Below, one piece after another: positions 47,506 to 58,718 of a stretch of 64,000 nt of DNA. The translations under genes were made by a program, and so were the position numbers. Under the pieces are notes generated by a model that was not told the DNA's origin, ran no database searches, and was given only the letters and a program-made list of their open reading frames with translations. The stretch is from contig NC_091303.1 in the NCBI RefSeq assembly GCF_038502225.1, positions 30,994,414-31,058,413 of the forward strand, given 5' to 3'. The DNA comes from Cherax quadricarinatus (Eukaryota > Arthropoda > Malacostraca > Decapoda > Parastacidae). Positions within the stretch are counted from its first letter, which is position 1. Each line of letters opens with the position of its first letter.

Positions 47506-47817
47506 ATGCAGTGGGAGAATGAAAAAAAAAGATCAGTCTTTGTTTATGGGCTCCAGGAAGTTGAAGGGGAAACTTACAAAGCAAGAAGACAAGGAGGGAA
47601 AAATGTGATTGAAAGCATCATAAAAGCAGTAGGAGAAAATAACATGACACAGCTGGAAAATTTTCGGAGAATACGGGGGTTTGCAAGAGCAAGAACCCGG
47701 CCACTCAAAGTGACTTTCAAGACAGAATCAACTCGAAACAGGATCCTGCAGGAGAAAGCAAGACTAAGGGACATGCTGGCATACCAGAAGGTGTATCTTG
47801 ACTGCAACAGAACATGA
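47506..47817 (+). pseudogene. LINE-A copy 3 ORF1 fragment, RRM-like region
   Basis: The 103-codon frame has RSVFVYGLQEVEGETY near its start and RPLKVTFKTESTRNRIL then KARLRDMLAYQKVYLD towards the end. This arrangement (a beta-strand-like VFVYGL, then RPLKVTF, then a helix with RNRIL) is typical of the RNA-binding region of ORF1 proteins in CR1/L2-like LINEs. It ends at an early stop after CNRT, where copy 9 continues with RDRTQEERQKL. The domain call is by sequence resemblance only. Confidence 0.65.
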
Positions 47818-48083
47818 GAAGAAAGGTAGAAATTGAAAGAGATGGTACAAAGATGAAAGGAGGAAAGAGAGGTGAAGATGGACAGAAGAACCCAGACTCA
47901 AGAAGAAGATCAAATTCAGCCTCCCTCGCAACCACCTACAGAAGCCCCCCAACCAGGCACATGCCATATCCAATGCCCCCACCCACCTCATTACCAACTC
48001 TACCCTCACAGCAACCACCCATATCCTTATCAGGTCTCCCACTTCCCCAACCCCAATGTACTCCTCAAGACCACAGTTTTAGA

Positions 48084-49149
48084 AAAGAAGTTGAAGTTTT
48101 GGTATACAAATGCAGACAGAATAACAAATAAGTGCGAGGAGAGGCATGAAAGAATCAAAGAGACATCCCCAGACATAATAGCACTCACAAACACAAAACT
48201 CACCAGGATGATAACAGATGCAATCTTTCCACCCGGATATCAAATCCTCAGGAAAGATAGAGGGAGGAGAGGGGGAGGAGGAGTTGCATTGCTCATTATA
48301 AACTGGTGGGGATTTGAGGAATTTGAAGGAATGGATGGAATTTGTGAAAGGGACTACTTAGTAGGAACAATCCAGTCTGAGGGCCATGAGGTGGTAATTG
48401 CAGTAATGTACAACCTGCCAGAGAATTGCAGGAAGCCAAGAGAAGAATATGATGAGAGCAACAGAGCAATGGTTGACACACTAGCCGAGGTGGCCAGAAG
48501 AGCTCACATGAGGGGAGCAAAGTTACTAGTTATGGGTGATTTCAATCACAAGGAAATTGACTGGGAAAACCTGGAGCCCCATGGGGGTCCCGAAACATGG
48601 AGAGCCAAGATGATGGATGTGGTACTGGAAGACCTCATGCATCAACATGTTAAAGACACTACCAGAGAGAGAGGTGAGGATGATCCAGCAAGATTGGACC
48701 TTGTATTTACCTTGAGTAGTTCGGACATCGATGATATCACGCATGAAAGGTCCCTTGGAGCTAATGATCATGTGGTTATGTGCTTTGATTATATAGTTGA
48801 GCTACAAGTGGAGAGATCAACAGGAATAGGATGGAAAAAACAAACTACAAAAGGGGGACTACACAGGCATGAGGAACTTCCTGCAAGACGTTCAGTGGGA
48901 GAGAGAACTGGCAAGAAAACCCATAAAAGAAATGATGGACTATGTGACAAAAATGCAAGGAGACAGAGGAGCGGTTTGTTCCTGAGGGAAACAGAAATAA
49001 TAGGAAGATTAGAACGAGTCCTTGGTTCACCCAAAGGTGTAGGGAGACAAAAACTAGGTGCACTAGAGAATGGAAAAGGTACAGAAGACAAAAGACCCTG
49101 GAAAATAAAGAGATCAGCCGAAGAGCCAGAAACGAATATGCACAGATGA
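48084..49149 (+). pseudogene. LINE-A copy 3 endonuclease, catalytic residue changed
   Basis: It encodes FWYTNADRITNKCEERHERI, then DIIALTNTKLTRM, where copies 2 and 9 read TETKL. The catalytic glutamate is asparagine here. GGVALLIINWW, AVMYNLPEN, LLVMGDFNHKEIDW and LGANDHVVM follow. A frameshift in an A run near 48,838 puts the remaining linker out of frame to 49,149. The change of the metal-binding residue together with the frameshift makes this copy inactive. Confidence 0.85.
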
Positions 49150-49213
49150 GAAGGGAGGCTCAGCAACAATACCAAATGACATATCATCGAAAGCCAAGTC
49201 TGACCCGAAGCTG

Positions 49214-50836
49214 TTGTATAGCCACATCAGGAGGAAAACAACAGTCAACGACCAGGTAATCAGGCTGAGGAAGGATGGTGGAGAGTTCACAAGAAACTAC
49301 CAAGAGATATTTGAGGAGTTCAACATGAGATTTAAAGAAGTATTTACAGTGACAACAGGTAGGACTCCAGGAATTCAGAACAGGGAGGTACACCAACAAT
49401 TGCTGGATGAAGTACACACAACCGAGGAGGAGGTGAAGAAGCTGCTATGTGAACTTGATACCTCAAAGGCGGTGGGACCAGACAATATCTCTCTGTGGGT
49501 CCTTAGAGAGGGAGCAGAGATGCTGTATGTGCCACTAACAAAAATCTTCAACACATCCATTGAAACTGGTCAACTACCTGAGGTATGGAAGATGGCAAAT
49601 GTAGTCCCAATTTTTAAAAGAGGAGACAGACACGAGGCATTAAACTACAGACCTGTGTCACTAACGTGTATAGTATGCAAGGTCATGGAGAAGATCATCA
49701 GGAAGAGAGTGGTGGAGCACCTGGAAAGAAACAAGTGTATAATTGACAACAAGCACGGTTTCAGGGAAGGAAAATCCTGTGTCACAAACCTACTCGAGTT
49801 TTATGACAAGGTGACAGAAGTAAGACAAGAGCGGGGTGGATAGACTACATTTTCTTGGACTGCAAGAAGGCCTTCGACACAGTTTCTCACAAGAGGTTAA
49901 TGCAAAAGCTAAAGACCAGGCACAAATAACAGGAAAGGCACTGCAATGAAACAGAGAATATTTGACAGGGAGGCAACAACGAGTCATGGTACGTGACAAG
50001 GTGTCAGAGTGGGCGCCTGTGACAAGTGGGGTTCCACAGGGGTCAGTCCTAGGACCTGTGCTGTTTTTGGTATATGTGAATGACATAATGGAAAGGATAA
50101 ACTCGGAAGTGTCCTTGTTTGCAGATGATGTGAAGTTAATGAAGAGAATCAAATCGGTCGAGGATCAGGCAGGACTGTAAAGACACCTGGACAGGCTACA
50201 AGCCTGGTCCAGCAACTGTCTCCTGGAATTTAACCCTGCCAAGTGCAAAGTCATGAAGATCAGGGAAGGGCAAAGAAGACCGCAGACAGAGTATACACTA
50301 GTTAGCCAAAGACTGCAAACCTCACTCAAAGAAAAAGATCTTGGGGTGAGTATAATACCGAGCACGTCTCCTGAGGCGCACATCAATCAGATAATTGCTG
50401 CAGCATACGTGCGCCTGGCATACCTAAGAATAGCGTTCCGATATCTCAGTAAGGAATCGTTCAAGACTCACTACACCGTGTACGTCAGGCTCATATTGAA
50501 GTATGCAGCACCAGTTTGGAACCCACGCCTGGTCAAGAACGTCAAGAAATTAGAGAAAGTGCAAAGGTTTGCAACGAAACTAGTCCCAGAGCTAAGGGCA
50601 TGTCCTACAAGGAGAGGTTAAGGGAAATCGACCTGACGACACTAGAGGACAGGAGGGATAGGGAGGAAATGATAACAACAAATAAAACACTGAGAGGAAT
50701 TGACAAGGTGGACAGAGACAGGATGTCCCAGAGATGGGACACAGCAACAAGGAGTCACAGTTGGAAGCTGAAGACTCAGATGAATCACAGGGATGTTAGG
50801 AAGTATTTCTTCAGCCACAGAGTAGTCAGGAACTGA
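49214..50836 (+). pseudogene. LINE-A copy 3 reverse transcriptase, several frameshifts
   Basis: Pieces in order are: 49,214-49,843 with YSHIRRKTTVNDQVIRLRK, EEEVKKLLCELDTSKAVGPD, LNYRPVSLTCIVCKVMEKII and KHGFREGKSCVTNLLEFYDK; a region around 49,850-49,960 coding the motif A block in another frame; 49,962-50,180 with motif B SGVPQGSVLGPVLF and motif C LFADDVKLM; then 50,253-50,621 and 50,516-50,836 in two frames with the thumb and C-terminal blocks. At least four frame breaks separate them. Confidence 0.85.
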
Positions 50837-50975
50837 AATAGTATGGAAATTGATGTTGTGGAGGCAGGATCCTTACATAACTTTAAGAAGCAGTATGATA
50901 AGGCTCATAGAGTAGTGAAGAGGCGGGGGCCAAGAGCTATGATTCGACCCCTGCAACCACAATTAGGTGAGTACT

Positions 50976-52549
50976 GAATGAGAGGCAGCAACACAGTGTC
51001 AGTATAACATTGAGTGTAAGTTTATTTAGCACAGGTACACGTAAGTAAAATTATCATACATTGTGTAAATTACCCAGGATAATTACCTAGGATAATTACT
51101 ATGGAAAATTTATAAGGGGTTACCTGTATGTACCTCAACATTACATTCATACAAGTAATCTCATTGGGATGGGAAAACCATATATTGTTTACTGTAGTTA
51201 CCCCATGTAGACGTGTGAGAAAACTTAAGCCACACCTGGTCGCTGCAAGTGGCCCCTTCGACCTCACAAATCTTACTCATATCTATCCTAGACCAGTATA
51301 AAAGTGGATAGCACCCACAAGTATGGAGCTATTAATTAGTTGTGGACTGTATGGATTATATTATTGACTGAAGGAAAAGGTGGGATGGGTTACACACATA
51401 TATGTCCGTCAGGGAAAACACTTGTACAATTGTTCAAGTGTACAAAGTGTACAAACACTTGTACACTTACCAGATTTTCTCTGGTGGTCACTTGATGCAG
51501 CTGGATCACCCACAACACCTATATCATATTATAACATACCTAACTGGCCAGTATCAGTCTGCTATAACTAGAAAGGGTACTTAGCTGTGGGTGAGAACGT
51601 CGCATTCCTTTTCTGTCTTATTTCCTCCTCAGATCCCGATATCCTGCCAACTGAAATGTATCTTCTTCCAACAGGATTATGGTATCACTAGGTTTGTCCC
51701 GATTTAGAAGTCGTAACTCCATAAAAAAACTCTACTATCCTCGGGACAGGAACCACGAGGTTAACATGTGCTCACTCACTCCGGGAACAGTGGCTCCTAT
51801 CACTTCAACCATTCCTTAAACTTAATGTCATTATTACCAATTACTTCACAGTTCACCATACGACTTAACATCTCATAAATTTTACACACGTTAGAAGTCG
51901 ATACATGAATATTTGAGACCGATGAGTGATGATTAAATCACTGGTATTTTCCCCTGAACACTCTCCATGGCATCGCGCCATTCCCCCCCATCCCCGGCGT
52001 CTGCCATTATTCACTAATTTTACCACTTTATTACAGTGGTCCCGTAAATGACGTTCCCTCACTCTTCACCAGGAACAGTTAACAACGCTTCCTATTACGA
52101 AGTGAGACCTGTATTAATCCTTAGGCCGTCGTGGATGCCAGTTTCCTGGTCCCATTTTTTCCTAGCCTGTTTTCCCGCCTCTCTCCTCTCTCCCCCGGTG
52201 CATGTGCAGCTTCTCTGTTGGTTCTCCTCTTCAAAATACACTTTAGAGCAACAGTTATGCATTAATCATGTATATTTTCTTTATAAAAATATACAATATA
52301 ATTTTGGGAAATTATTTTCCACAATTGCCTAGGATAATCCAAAGAAGTCAAAGTTAAACCTTAACTGTTAAAACAGCTAAAGCTTAGTTAAACCTAGTTA
52401 AACCCTAAATGTTAAATCAGTTAAGTAATTCAACTGTGTGAAAAAGAGTTACAATAAACCGAGATATACTAGGAATAAGGTAAACTGAGTTATTTATATT
52501 ATCGTTAATGAGAGGATCAGCTTACAATAATAGTTACATGAATGTTAGC
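50976..52549. other. Unrecognised intergenic DNA
   Basis: No coding domain is recognised. Small features are a near-duplicate of CCAGGATAATTAC at 51,071-51,100 and a cluster of GTACA strings at 51,415-51,470 (TTGTACA and GTGTACAA, locally self-complementary). An AT-rich zone of repeated GTTAAACC-like strings lies at 52,345-52,420. Short open frames here have no family resemblance. Confidence 0.5.
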
Positions 52550-52757
52550 TTTACAAGAAATAATTATCTTCCATTTCTGTAGCTTCATTCATAAAGTACC
52601 TTTTAACTCTCTTTCTAAACTGGCTTATGTTAAGACAGACTTTGACATGTACAGGCAGTCAGTTCCACTACTTTATTGCTGTACAATAAAAGTTGTTTGA
52701 GGCCTGACCAGTGGTCAGTGACCACCTGCTGCGGGTATTACGAAACCGTGTCACTTT
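52550..52757 (-). mobile_element. Decayed LINE 3' coding end, minus strand
   Basis: The reverse complement translates, with two stops, to VTRFRNTRSRW, then WN-LPVHVKVC (gap marks a stop) and FRKRVKRYFM before a stop. The order arginine-rich strand, WN-LP, then a short helix of FRKRVKRYF type is the usual C terminus of non-LTR ORF2 proteins. It differs from families A, B and D and is the only fragment of its kind seen. Confidence 0.5.
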
Positions 52758-53005
52758 CACTAGTACTTTACTAGTTAGGTTTAATTAAACTTCAACAGCT
52801 GAGGAAATTTTCAGTCCACTTGGAAAAAGTAACCAAAAGAGGAACGATTTGATTATAAGAAATGGAATTACAATGCTTTTAAACACCTTTTTAGAGACAT
52901 TAAATGAAACAAAGGACAGGTATAAATAATCTATACAAAGAGTTCTGTAGTTTATGTGACAATGGAATTAAGGAGTTTATTCCATATAGGAATATAAGAC
53001 GGAAT

Positions 53006-53499
53006 ATTACGTGTAGTCTAGTGGCCTGTATACCTGGCTGTAGCACGATAACCACGGTAGGAACGAGCAAAAAGGCAGAAGAGAGTAAATGCTTATATTT
53101 TCTTCACCAAACAGCAATCAGGTATGTACAATACATACAGCCCATATGTATAATAAGGTAAATGCAAGCAGCACACAGTGAGAATCATTGCCACCAGACT
53201 GGGAGATAGGTTTGTCAAAGTTGATTCACGAGTCTACCACATCGCCTCACAACTTTGGTGGGCTTCCTTGTGATTGGCTGGTTGAACCAAGGTACTAGCA
53301 TAACGATGGGGCCCATACTTAGCAGTACTCTTAGCACTTAGTTAATGGTCGGGAGGACGTGCTTATGAAGGTGAGTGACATACACCGAATAAAACGTAAC
53401 ATAGTCTTAGCATGCCACACGGAATAATCAAGAATGTTTTAATGGAAAGTGCTGGAGAGATAAAATCAACGGGAAGTGCTTGGATTCAATAAAGAAAGA
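53006..53499. other. Unrecognised insert within LINE-C
   Basis: LINE-C coding similarity stops near 53,005 and resumes near 53,500. The sequence between has no domain that I recognise and no obvious terminal repeats. It includes a TTGTGATTGGCTGG string near 53,268. It may be another old transposon or just decayed LINE-C linker. Confidence 0.4.
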
Positions 53500-53903
53500 G
53501 AACCAATCAAGAATTTAATCAGAAATTCAAGGAGGCTAGAAATGAATATACAAATATAAGGAGGGAGAGAATGAAAGAAATTTGGGAAAGGCAATAATAG
53601 ACAAGAGCAGTGCAGAACCAAACTTTTTATTTTGGTTTGTTAAAGAGTCAACGAAATGTTAAAGACAAAATACAGTTATTAATAAATGACGATGGCAAAA
53701 TCACTGAAGCAAAGGAGAAAATGTGTGAGGAATTATATAGTAACTTGCACAGTGTGTTTACAAAAGAAAATATTTTTCTTGTTGGAGATTTTAATCACAG
53801 ACAGACAACTGAATTAGAGGATATTGAAATGACCAAAAAGGAAGTCAAGACATTGTTACTAGATGCCGATAACAAAAAGCCACAGAATGTGCAGAACAAT
53901 TAT

Positions 53904-54271
53904 GATAAATTAGACACATGTGCAACATTTAGGTGTCTTTAATGAGGAAACGTTTCGCCACACAGTGGCTTCATCAGTCCATACAAAGGAGAATGTTGAA
54001 GAACAGGAGGAGTTTGAGGTAATCAGTCCCTCAGCCTTGAGCCGATGTAATCAGTCCATCAATCTTGAAAAGAATACAGCATATGTGTGAAGAAGTGGTT
54101 AATATACCGAAGGCAGGAGAGGTGCAGCAGTCTTAGATGGTATCACATTTGACCAATGTGGAAGTAGGTCATGAAGCCACTGTGTGGCGAAACGTTTCCT
54201 CAATAAAGATACCCAAATGTTGCACATGTGTCTAATTTATCAACTTGTCGGTTCTCTGAACCATTCATCTA
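53904..54271. mobile_element. Penelope-like foldback with 71-bp inverted arms and 12-bp target duplication
   Basis: Arms 53,904-53,974 and 54,171-54,241 are inverted copies with three mismatches in 71 bp. The insert is flanked by CAGAACAATTAT (53,892-53,903) and CAGAACAGTTAT (54,272-54,283), a 12-bp duplication with one mismatch. It splits LINE-C coding sequence. The right arm extends about 30 bp further than the left. Each arm contains GCCACTGTGTGGCGAAACG; the minus-strand arm also has CTGATGA in front, giving a hammerhead-like core. A duplication this long is unusual for DNA transposons but fits Penelope-like retroelements, which often carry hammerhead motifs in terminal repeats. There is no coding sequence. 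A foldback DNA element is the alternative. Confidence 0.6.
53953..53977 (-). ncRNA. Hammerhead-ribozyme-like core in the left foldback arm
   Basis: Read on the minus strand the order is CTGATGA, one A, stem GCCAC with loop TGT and stem GTGGC, then GAAA, followed by CG and TTTC. The conserved CUGAUGA and GAAA boxes surround a perfect 5-bp stem II. GAAACGTTTC is self-complementary, so helix III could form between two RNA copies, as proposed for minimal hammerheads of retroelements. The extra A before stem II is not canonical. The right arm has lost CTGATGA (it reads GTCATGA) and is predicted inactive. Confidence 0.4.
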
Positions 54272-54292
54272 CAGAACAGTTATGTTATCCAC

Positions 54293-54326
<34 letters not shown>

Positions 54327-54373
54327 ACTACTGGAAGGTAATTTAGCAAACACATGGAAGATGTTAAATATAA

Positions 54374-54661
54374 ATACATAAATAAATATCTTTATTTCTA
54401 CAAGTACATGTACAAGGTATACAGTCCTAGCTGACATCAGTGACATATTACTATATAGAAAGCCCTTTGCTATGCAGAGTATTTCGGGAAAATTAGTTCA
54501 GTTTTGTCCCAGGATGCGACCCACACCAGTCGACTAACACCCAGGTACCCATTTTACTGATGAGTGAACGGGGACAACAGGTGTAAGGAAACACACCCAA
54601 TGTTTCCAACCTTGCCTGGAATCGAACCCGGATCCCTCAGCGTGTGAAGCAAGAGCATTGC
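54374..54661 (-). mobile_element. tRNA-derived SINE
   Basis: The reverse complement starts GGCAATGCTCTTGCTTC and continues through GGATCCGGGTTCGATTCC. The B-box promoter GGTTCGATTCC (plus-strand 54,618-54,628) is intact. The body is shared with the fragment at 35,378-35,612, and the tail ends in AATAAAGATATTTATT. The A box at the tRNA 5' end is missing, so the copy is 5'-truncated by a few tens of bases. It interrupts LINE-C between ANTWKM and NYRPV. A T run of 26 bases (54,293-54,318) lies nearby. SINEs of this kind are RNA polymerase III transcripts mobilised by a LINE; the partner here is unknown. Confidence 0.8.
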
Positions 54662-54877
54662 CTGCCTTTAAAAAAAGGTGACCAGGAAGACTAAATTATA
54701 GGCCGGTTTTCTTGACAAGTGTTGTAATATTATTGGAAAAAATCATTAACATGGATTCAACACTTAGTTAATAATAACAGACTGACTGGTAAACAATCTG
54801 GTGTTCGGTCTTCACCTTCATGTGTCTTGTTAAAATTTAGGAAGATATGGGAGGAATTAAAGGTAAATTCTTATAAT

Positions 54878-54954
54878 GGATACCTGGAGTATACCTGGAG
54901 AGGGCTTCGGGGGGTCAACGCTCCAGTGGACCGGTCTGAAACCAGGCCTCGAGA
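54878..54954 (-). mobile_element. LINE-B 3'-end fragment, inverted
   Basis: ATACCTGGAGTATACCTGGAG, GGGTCAACGCTCCAG and GACCGGTCTGAAACCAGGCC match, in reverse orientation, the last 75 bp of LINE-B at 34,720-34,795 with scattered differences. It is an extreme 5' truncation inserted into LINE-C. Confidence 0.8.
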
Positions 54955-55685
54955 TGAGAGAATTTTTGTTTCAGAGAAAATGCGAACAGTTATAAGAAGA
55001 AAAATTTCGTCTGCCTCTGGTGATGTCATTATTAATGTTCTTAATTTATATAAATTATTTACCAGAAGGAATAAAAAATTATATGAATATGTTTGCTAGC
55101 GATGCAAAAAATCTTAATGCAAAATATATAATAAAAATTACTAAATCCTTACAAGAGGATCTGGTTATATTGAGCACTAGAGTGTTAGATGGATGAGCGA
55201 ATTTTAATGTAGATAAATGTCATGTACTAGAAATGGGAGAAAGCAAAATTAGACAACATGAATGTAAACTGTGTAAAAAAATACTGGAAGTATCAGACAA
55301 AGTCGAGGATCCAGGGGTTATTATTAATTAAAAAAAAAAGTCACTGGAAGATCATATAAATGAAACTGTGAGAAATTCGCATGTAACACTGGAAAACTAT
55401 AAAAAACTTTCAGATGTATGAATGGCGCAGTGCTAGAAGCTATTATGGCAAAACTGGAATATGCAGCGGTTGTGTGGTGCTCACACCTGGAAAAAAATAA
55501 CGTAAGTTAGAAGATATTCCAGGAAGAGCTACTAACTGGTGGCCAGAGTTGAGCAATATGAACTATGATGAAAGGTTGAAACATTAGAGATGACCAGGTT
55601 GGATGACAGCAAGAAATAGGAGACATGATAGCCACACGTGTGGTCTTGCAAAGGCATGAAAGAGTAGGTAAAGATTTTTCTTTAT

Positions 55686-56958
55686 CAACACCTAGAAAGG
55701 AATGAGCTTATATGCGATAACCAGCACGGTTTCAGGGAAGGGAAATCCTGTCACAAACCTACGGGAGTTTTACGACAAGGTGACAGAAGAGAAAGGGGTG
55801 GGCAGACTGCATTTTCTTGGGCTGTAATAAGGCTATTGACACAGCCCCGCACAAGAGGTTAATGCAAAAACTGGAGGAGAAGGCAGGAATAACTGGAAAG
55901 GCACTGCAATGGATCAGAGAATACCTGACAGGAAAGAAACAACGAGTGATGGTACGTAACGAGGTGTCAGGATGGGAGCCTGTGATGAGCGAGGTTCCAC
56001 AAGGGTCAGTCATAGGGCCAGTGATATTTATGGTATATGTAAATGACATGAGGGAAGGTATAGATTGAGAGATGTCCCTGTTTGAAGACTATGTGAAGCT
56101 AATGCGGAGAGTTCAAGTGGATGAGCATCGGGTAGAACTACAAAGGGATCTGAACAGCTTGCAAGACTGGTCCAACAACTGGCTTATGGCGTTTAACCTC
56201 CACCAAGTGCAAAATAATGACAACTGGAGAATGTGAAAGAAGACAGCAGACGGAGTACAGGCTAAGGGGCCAAGGCTGCAACCATCACTCAAGGAAAAGG
56301 ATCTTGCGGTGGGTATCATACCGAGCACATAGCAGGCGCACATCAACCAAATAACCACTGCAACTTATGAACATTTGGCAGACCTAAGAATAGCGTTCCG
56401 ACACCTCAGTAAGGAATCATTCGAGAATCTGTACACCGTGTACGTCAGGCCCGTAATGCAGTTTGTAGCACCAATATGGAATCCACACCTGGTCAATCAC
56501 ATCAAGAAATTAGAAAAGTGCAAAGGTTTGCAGCAAGACTAGTCCCGGAGCTAAGGGGTATGTTCTATGAGGAGGGGTTAAGTGAAATCAACCTGACGAC
56601 ACTGGAGGACAGGAGAGATATCAGGGGGACATGTTAACGATATATAAAATACTGAGAGGAAGTGACAAGATGGACAGTGACAGAATGTTTAGATGAGACA
56701 CAGCAACAACGCGTCACAACTGGAAGTTGAAAATTCGATGACTCACGGGGATGTTAGAAAGTATGTCTTCAGTTATAAAGTCGTCAAGAAATGGAACAAT
56801 CTTGACACTGATGTAGTGGAGACAGGATCCATACACAGCTTTAAGAGGAGATAGGATAAAGCTCTTGGAGCAGGGAGAAAGGGGACCTAGTAACGACCAG
56901 TGAATTTACGGGGCCTGGAGTTGTGACTCGAGCCCTGCAACCTCAAATATATCAGTAA
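55686..56958 (+). mobile_element. LINE-A copy 4, diverged
   Basis: It starts within RT (CTAGAAAGGAATGAGC, then the CACGGTTTCAGGGAAGG region coding HGFREGKSC) and continues through motif A and motif B (EVPQGSVIGPVIFMVYVNDM, 55,990-56,050) to motif C, where FADD has become FED. C-terminal blocks follow. The 3' end lacks the exact AATTAGGTGAGTAC and reads TATATCAGTAATC before (CA)n. It has more stops and substitutions than the neighbouring copies and is the oldest-looking LINE-A copy. It abuts LINE-C rather than a CA repeat. Confidence 0.83.

Positions 56959-56959
<1 letters not shown>

Positions 56960-57045
<86 letters not shown>
56960..57045 (+). repeat. (CA)n between LINE-A copies 4 and 5
   Basis: An 86-bp uninterrupted CA run forms the tail of copy 4 and the 5' boundary of copy 5. 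Confidence 0.97.
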
Positions 57046-57047
<2 letters not shown>

Positions 57048-58718
57048 GGAAGTTTTTACAGTAGAGACAGGAAGGGCTGTGGGAAGACAGAACAGAAGGG
57101 AACATCAAGAGGGAATATACCAACAAGTGTTGGATGACATACGAACAACTGAGGAGGAGGTGAAGAAGCTCTTAAGTGACCTTGACACCTCAAAGGCGAT
57201 GGGACCGGACAACATCTCCCCATGGGTCCTTAGAGAAGGAGCAGAGATGCTGTGTGTGCCTCTAACCACAATCTTCAACACATCCATTGAAACTGGGCAA
57301 CTACCTGAGAAATGGAAGACAGCTAATGTAGTCCCCATATTTAAGAAAGGAAACAGAAACGAGGCACTAAACTACAGACCTGTGTCTCTGACATGTATCG
57401 TGTGCAAAGTCATGGAGAAGATTATCAGGAGGAGAGTGGTCGAACACCTGGAAAGGAACAAGATTATAAATGAAAACCAGCATGGGTTCATGGAAGGCAA
57501 ATCTTGTATCACAAACCTCCTGGAGTTTTATGACAAGGTAACAGAAGTAAGACACGAGAGAGAGGGTTGGGTAGATTGCGTTTTCCTAGACTGCAGGAAG
57601 GCCTTTGACACAGTTCCCCTGGAGGATCAGGCACACGTAAAAGGAAGGGCACTGCAATGGATAAGGGAATACCTGACAGGGAGGCAGCAACGAGTCATGG
57701 TACGTGAAGAGGTATCACAGTGGGCGCCTGTTACGAGCGGGGTCCCACAGGGGTCAGTTCTAGGACCAGTGCTATTTCTGATATATGTGAACATGATGGA
57801 AGGAATAGACTCTGAAGTGTCCCTGTTCGCAGATGACGTGAAGTTGATGAGAAGAATTAAATCGGACGAGGATGAGGCAGGACTGCAAAGAGACCTGGAG
57901 AGGCTGGACATGTGGTCCAGTAACTGGCTTCTCGAATTCAATCCAGCCAAATGCAAAGTCATGAAGATTGGGGAGGGGCAAAGAAGACCGCAGACAGAGT
58001 ATAGGCTAGGTGGACAAAGACTACAGACCTCACTCAGGGAGAAAGACCTTGGGGTGACCATAACACCGAGCACATCACCGGAGGCACACATCAACCAAAT
58101 AACCGCTGCAGCATACGGGCGCCTGGCAAACCTGAGAATAGCGTTCCGATACCTTAATAAGGAATCGTTCAAGACACTGTACACTGTGTATGTTAGGCCC
58201 ATACTGGAGTATGCAGCACCAGTCTGGAACCCACACCTGGTCAAGCACGTCAAGAAGTTAGAGAAAGTACAAAGGTTTGCAACAAGGCTAGTCCCAGAGC
58301 TCAAGGGAATGTCGTACGAGGAAAGGTTAAGGGAAATCGGACTGACGACACTGGAGGACAGAAGGGTCAGGGGAGACATGATAACGACATACAAGATACT
58401 GCGGGGAATAGACAAGGTGGACAGAGATAGGATGTTCCAGAGAGGGGACACAGGGACAAGGGGTCACAACTGGAAGCTGAAGACTCAGACGAGTCACAGG
58501 GACGTTAGGAAGTATTTCTTCAGTCATAGAGTTGTCAGCAAGTGGAACAGCCTAGCAAGTGAAGTAGTGGAGGCAGGAACCATACATAGTTTTAAGAAGA
58601 GGTATGACAAAGCTCAGGAAGCAGAGAGAGAGAGGATCCAGTAGCGATCAGTGAAGAGGCGGGGCCAGGAGCTGAGTCTCGACCCCTGCAACCACAATTA
58701 GGTGAGTACAATTAGGTG

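Larger units (their letters stand above)
47318..50975 (+). mobile_element. LINE-A copy 3, includes ORF1 region
   Basis: This copy begins directly after the (AC)n tail of copy 2, inside ORF1, and extends to the 3' end, finishing at AATTAGGTGAGTACT with no (AC)n tail. It is one of two copies in the window that retain ORF1 sequence. Many indels break ORF2. The order ORF1, proline-rich linker, endonuclease, linker, RT is the same as in copies 2 and 9. Confidence 0.88.
52815..55685 (+). mobile_element. LINE family C, very decayed and interrupted by later insertions
   Basis: LINE ORF2 pieces appear in order: the end of an endonuclease and linker (52,815-53,005; SPLGKS, then YKEFCSLCDNGIKEFIPYR); linker and early RT (53,500-53,903; ARNEYTNIRRER, FWFVKEST, ELYSNLHSVFTKEN, MTKKEVKTLLLD); a short piece (54,319-54,373; LLEGNLANTWKM); NYRPVFLTSVV (54,662-54,877); and palm to thumb pieces with KSLEDHIN (54,955-55,685). 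Between them lie an unrecognised insert, a Penelope-like foldback, a SINE and a LINE-B tail. Stops are frequent. LINE-A copy 4 begins where this element ends. Confidence 0.7.

Noticed and set aside
52904..53161. Small host gene
   Set aside because: Its first third matches the endonuclease-RT linker of LINE-C and the rest is in an unrecognised insert.
54600..54661. Genuine tRNA gene
   Set aside because: A B box is present but the A box and acceptor stem are missing and the sequence continues into a SINE body repeated at 35.4 kb.
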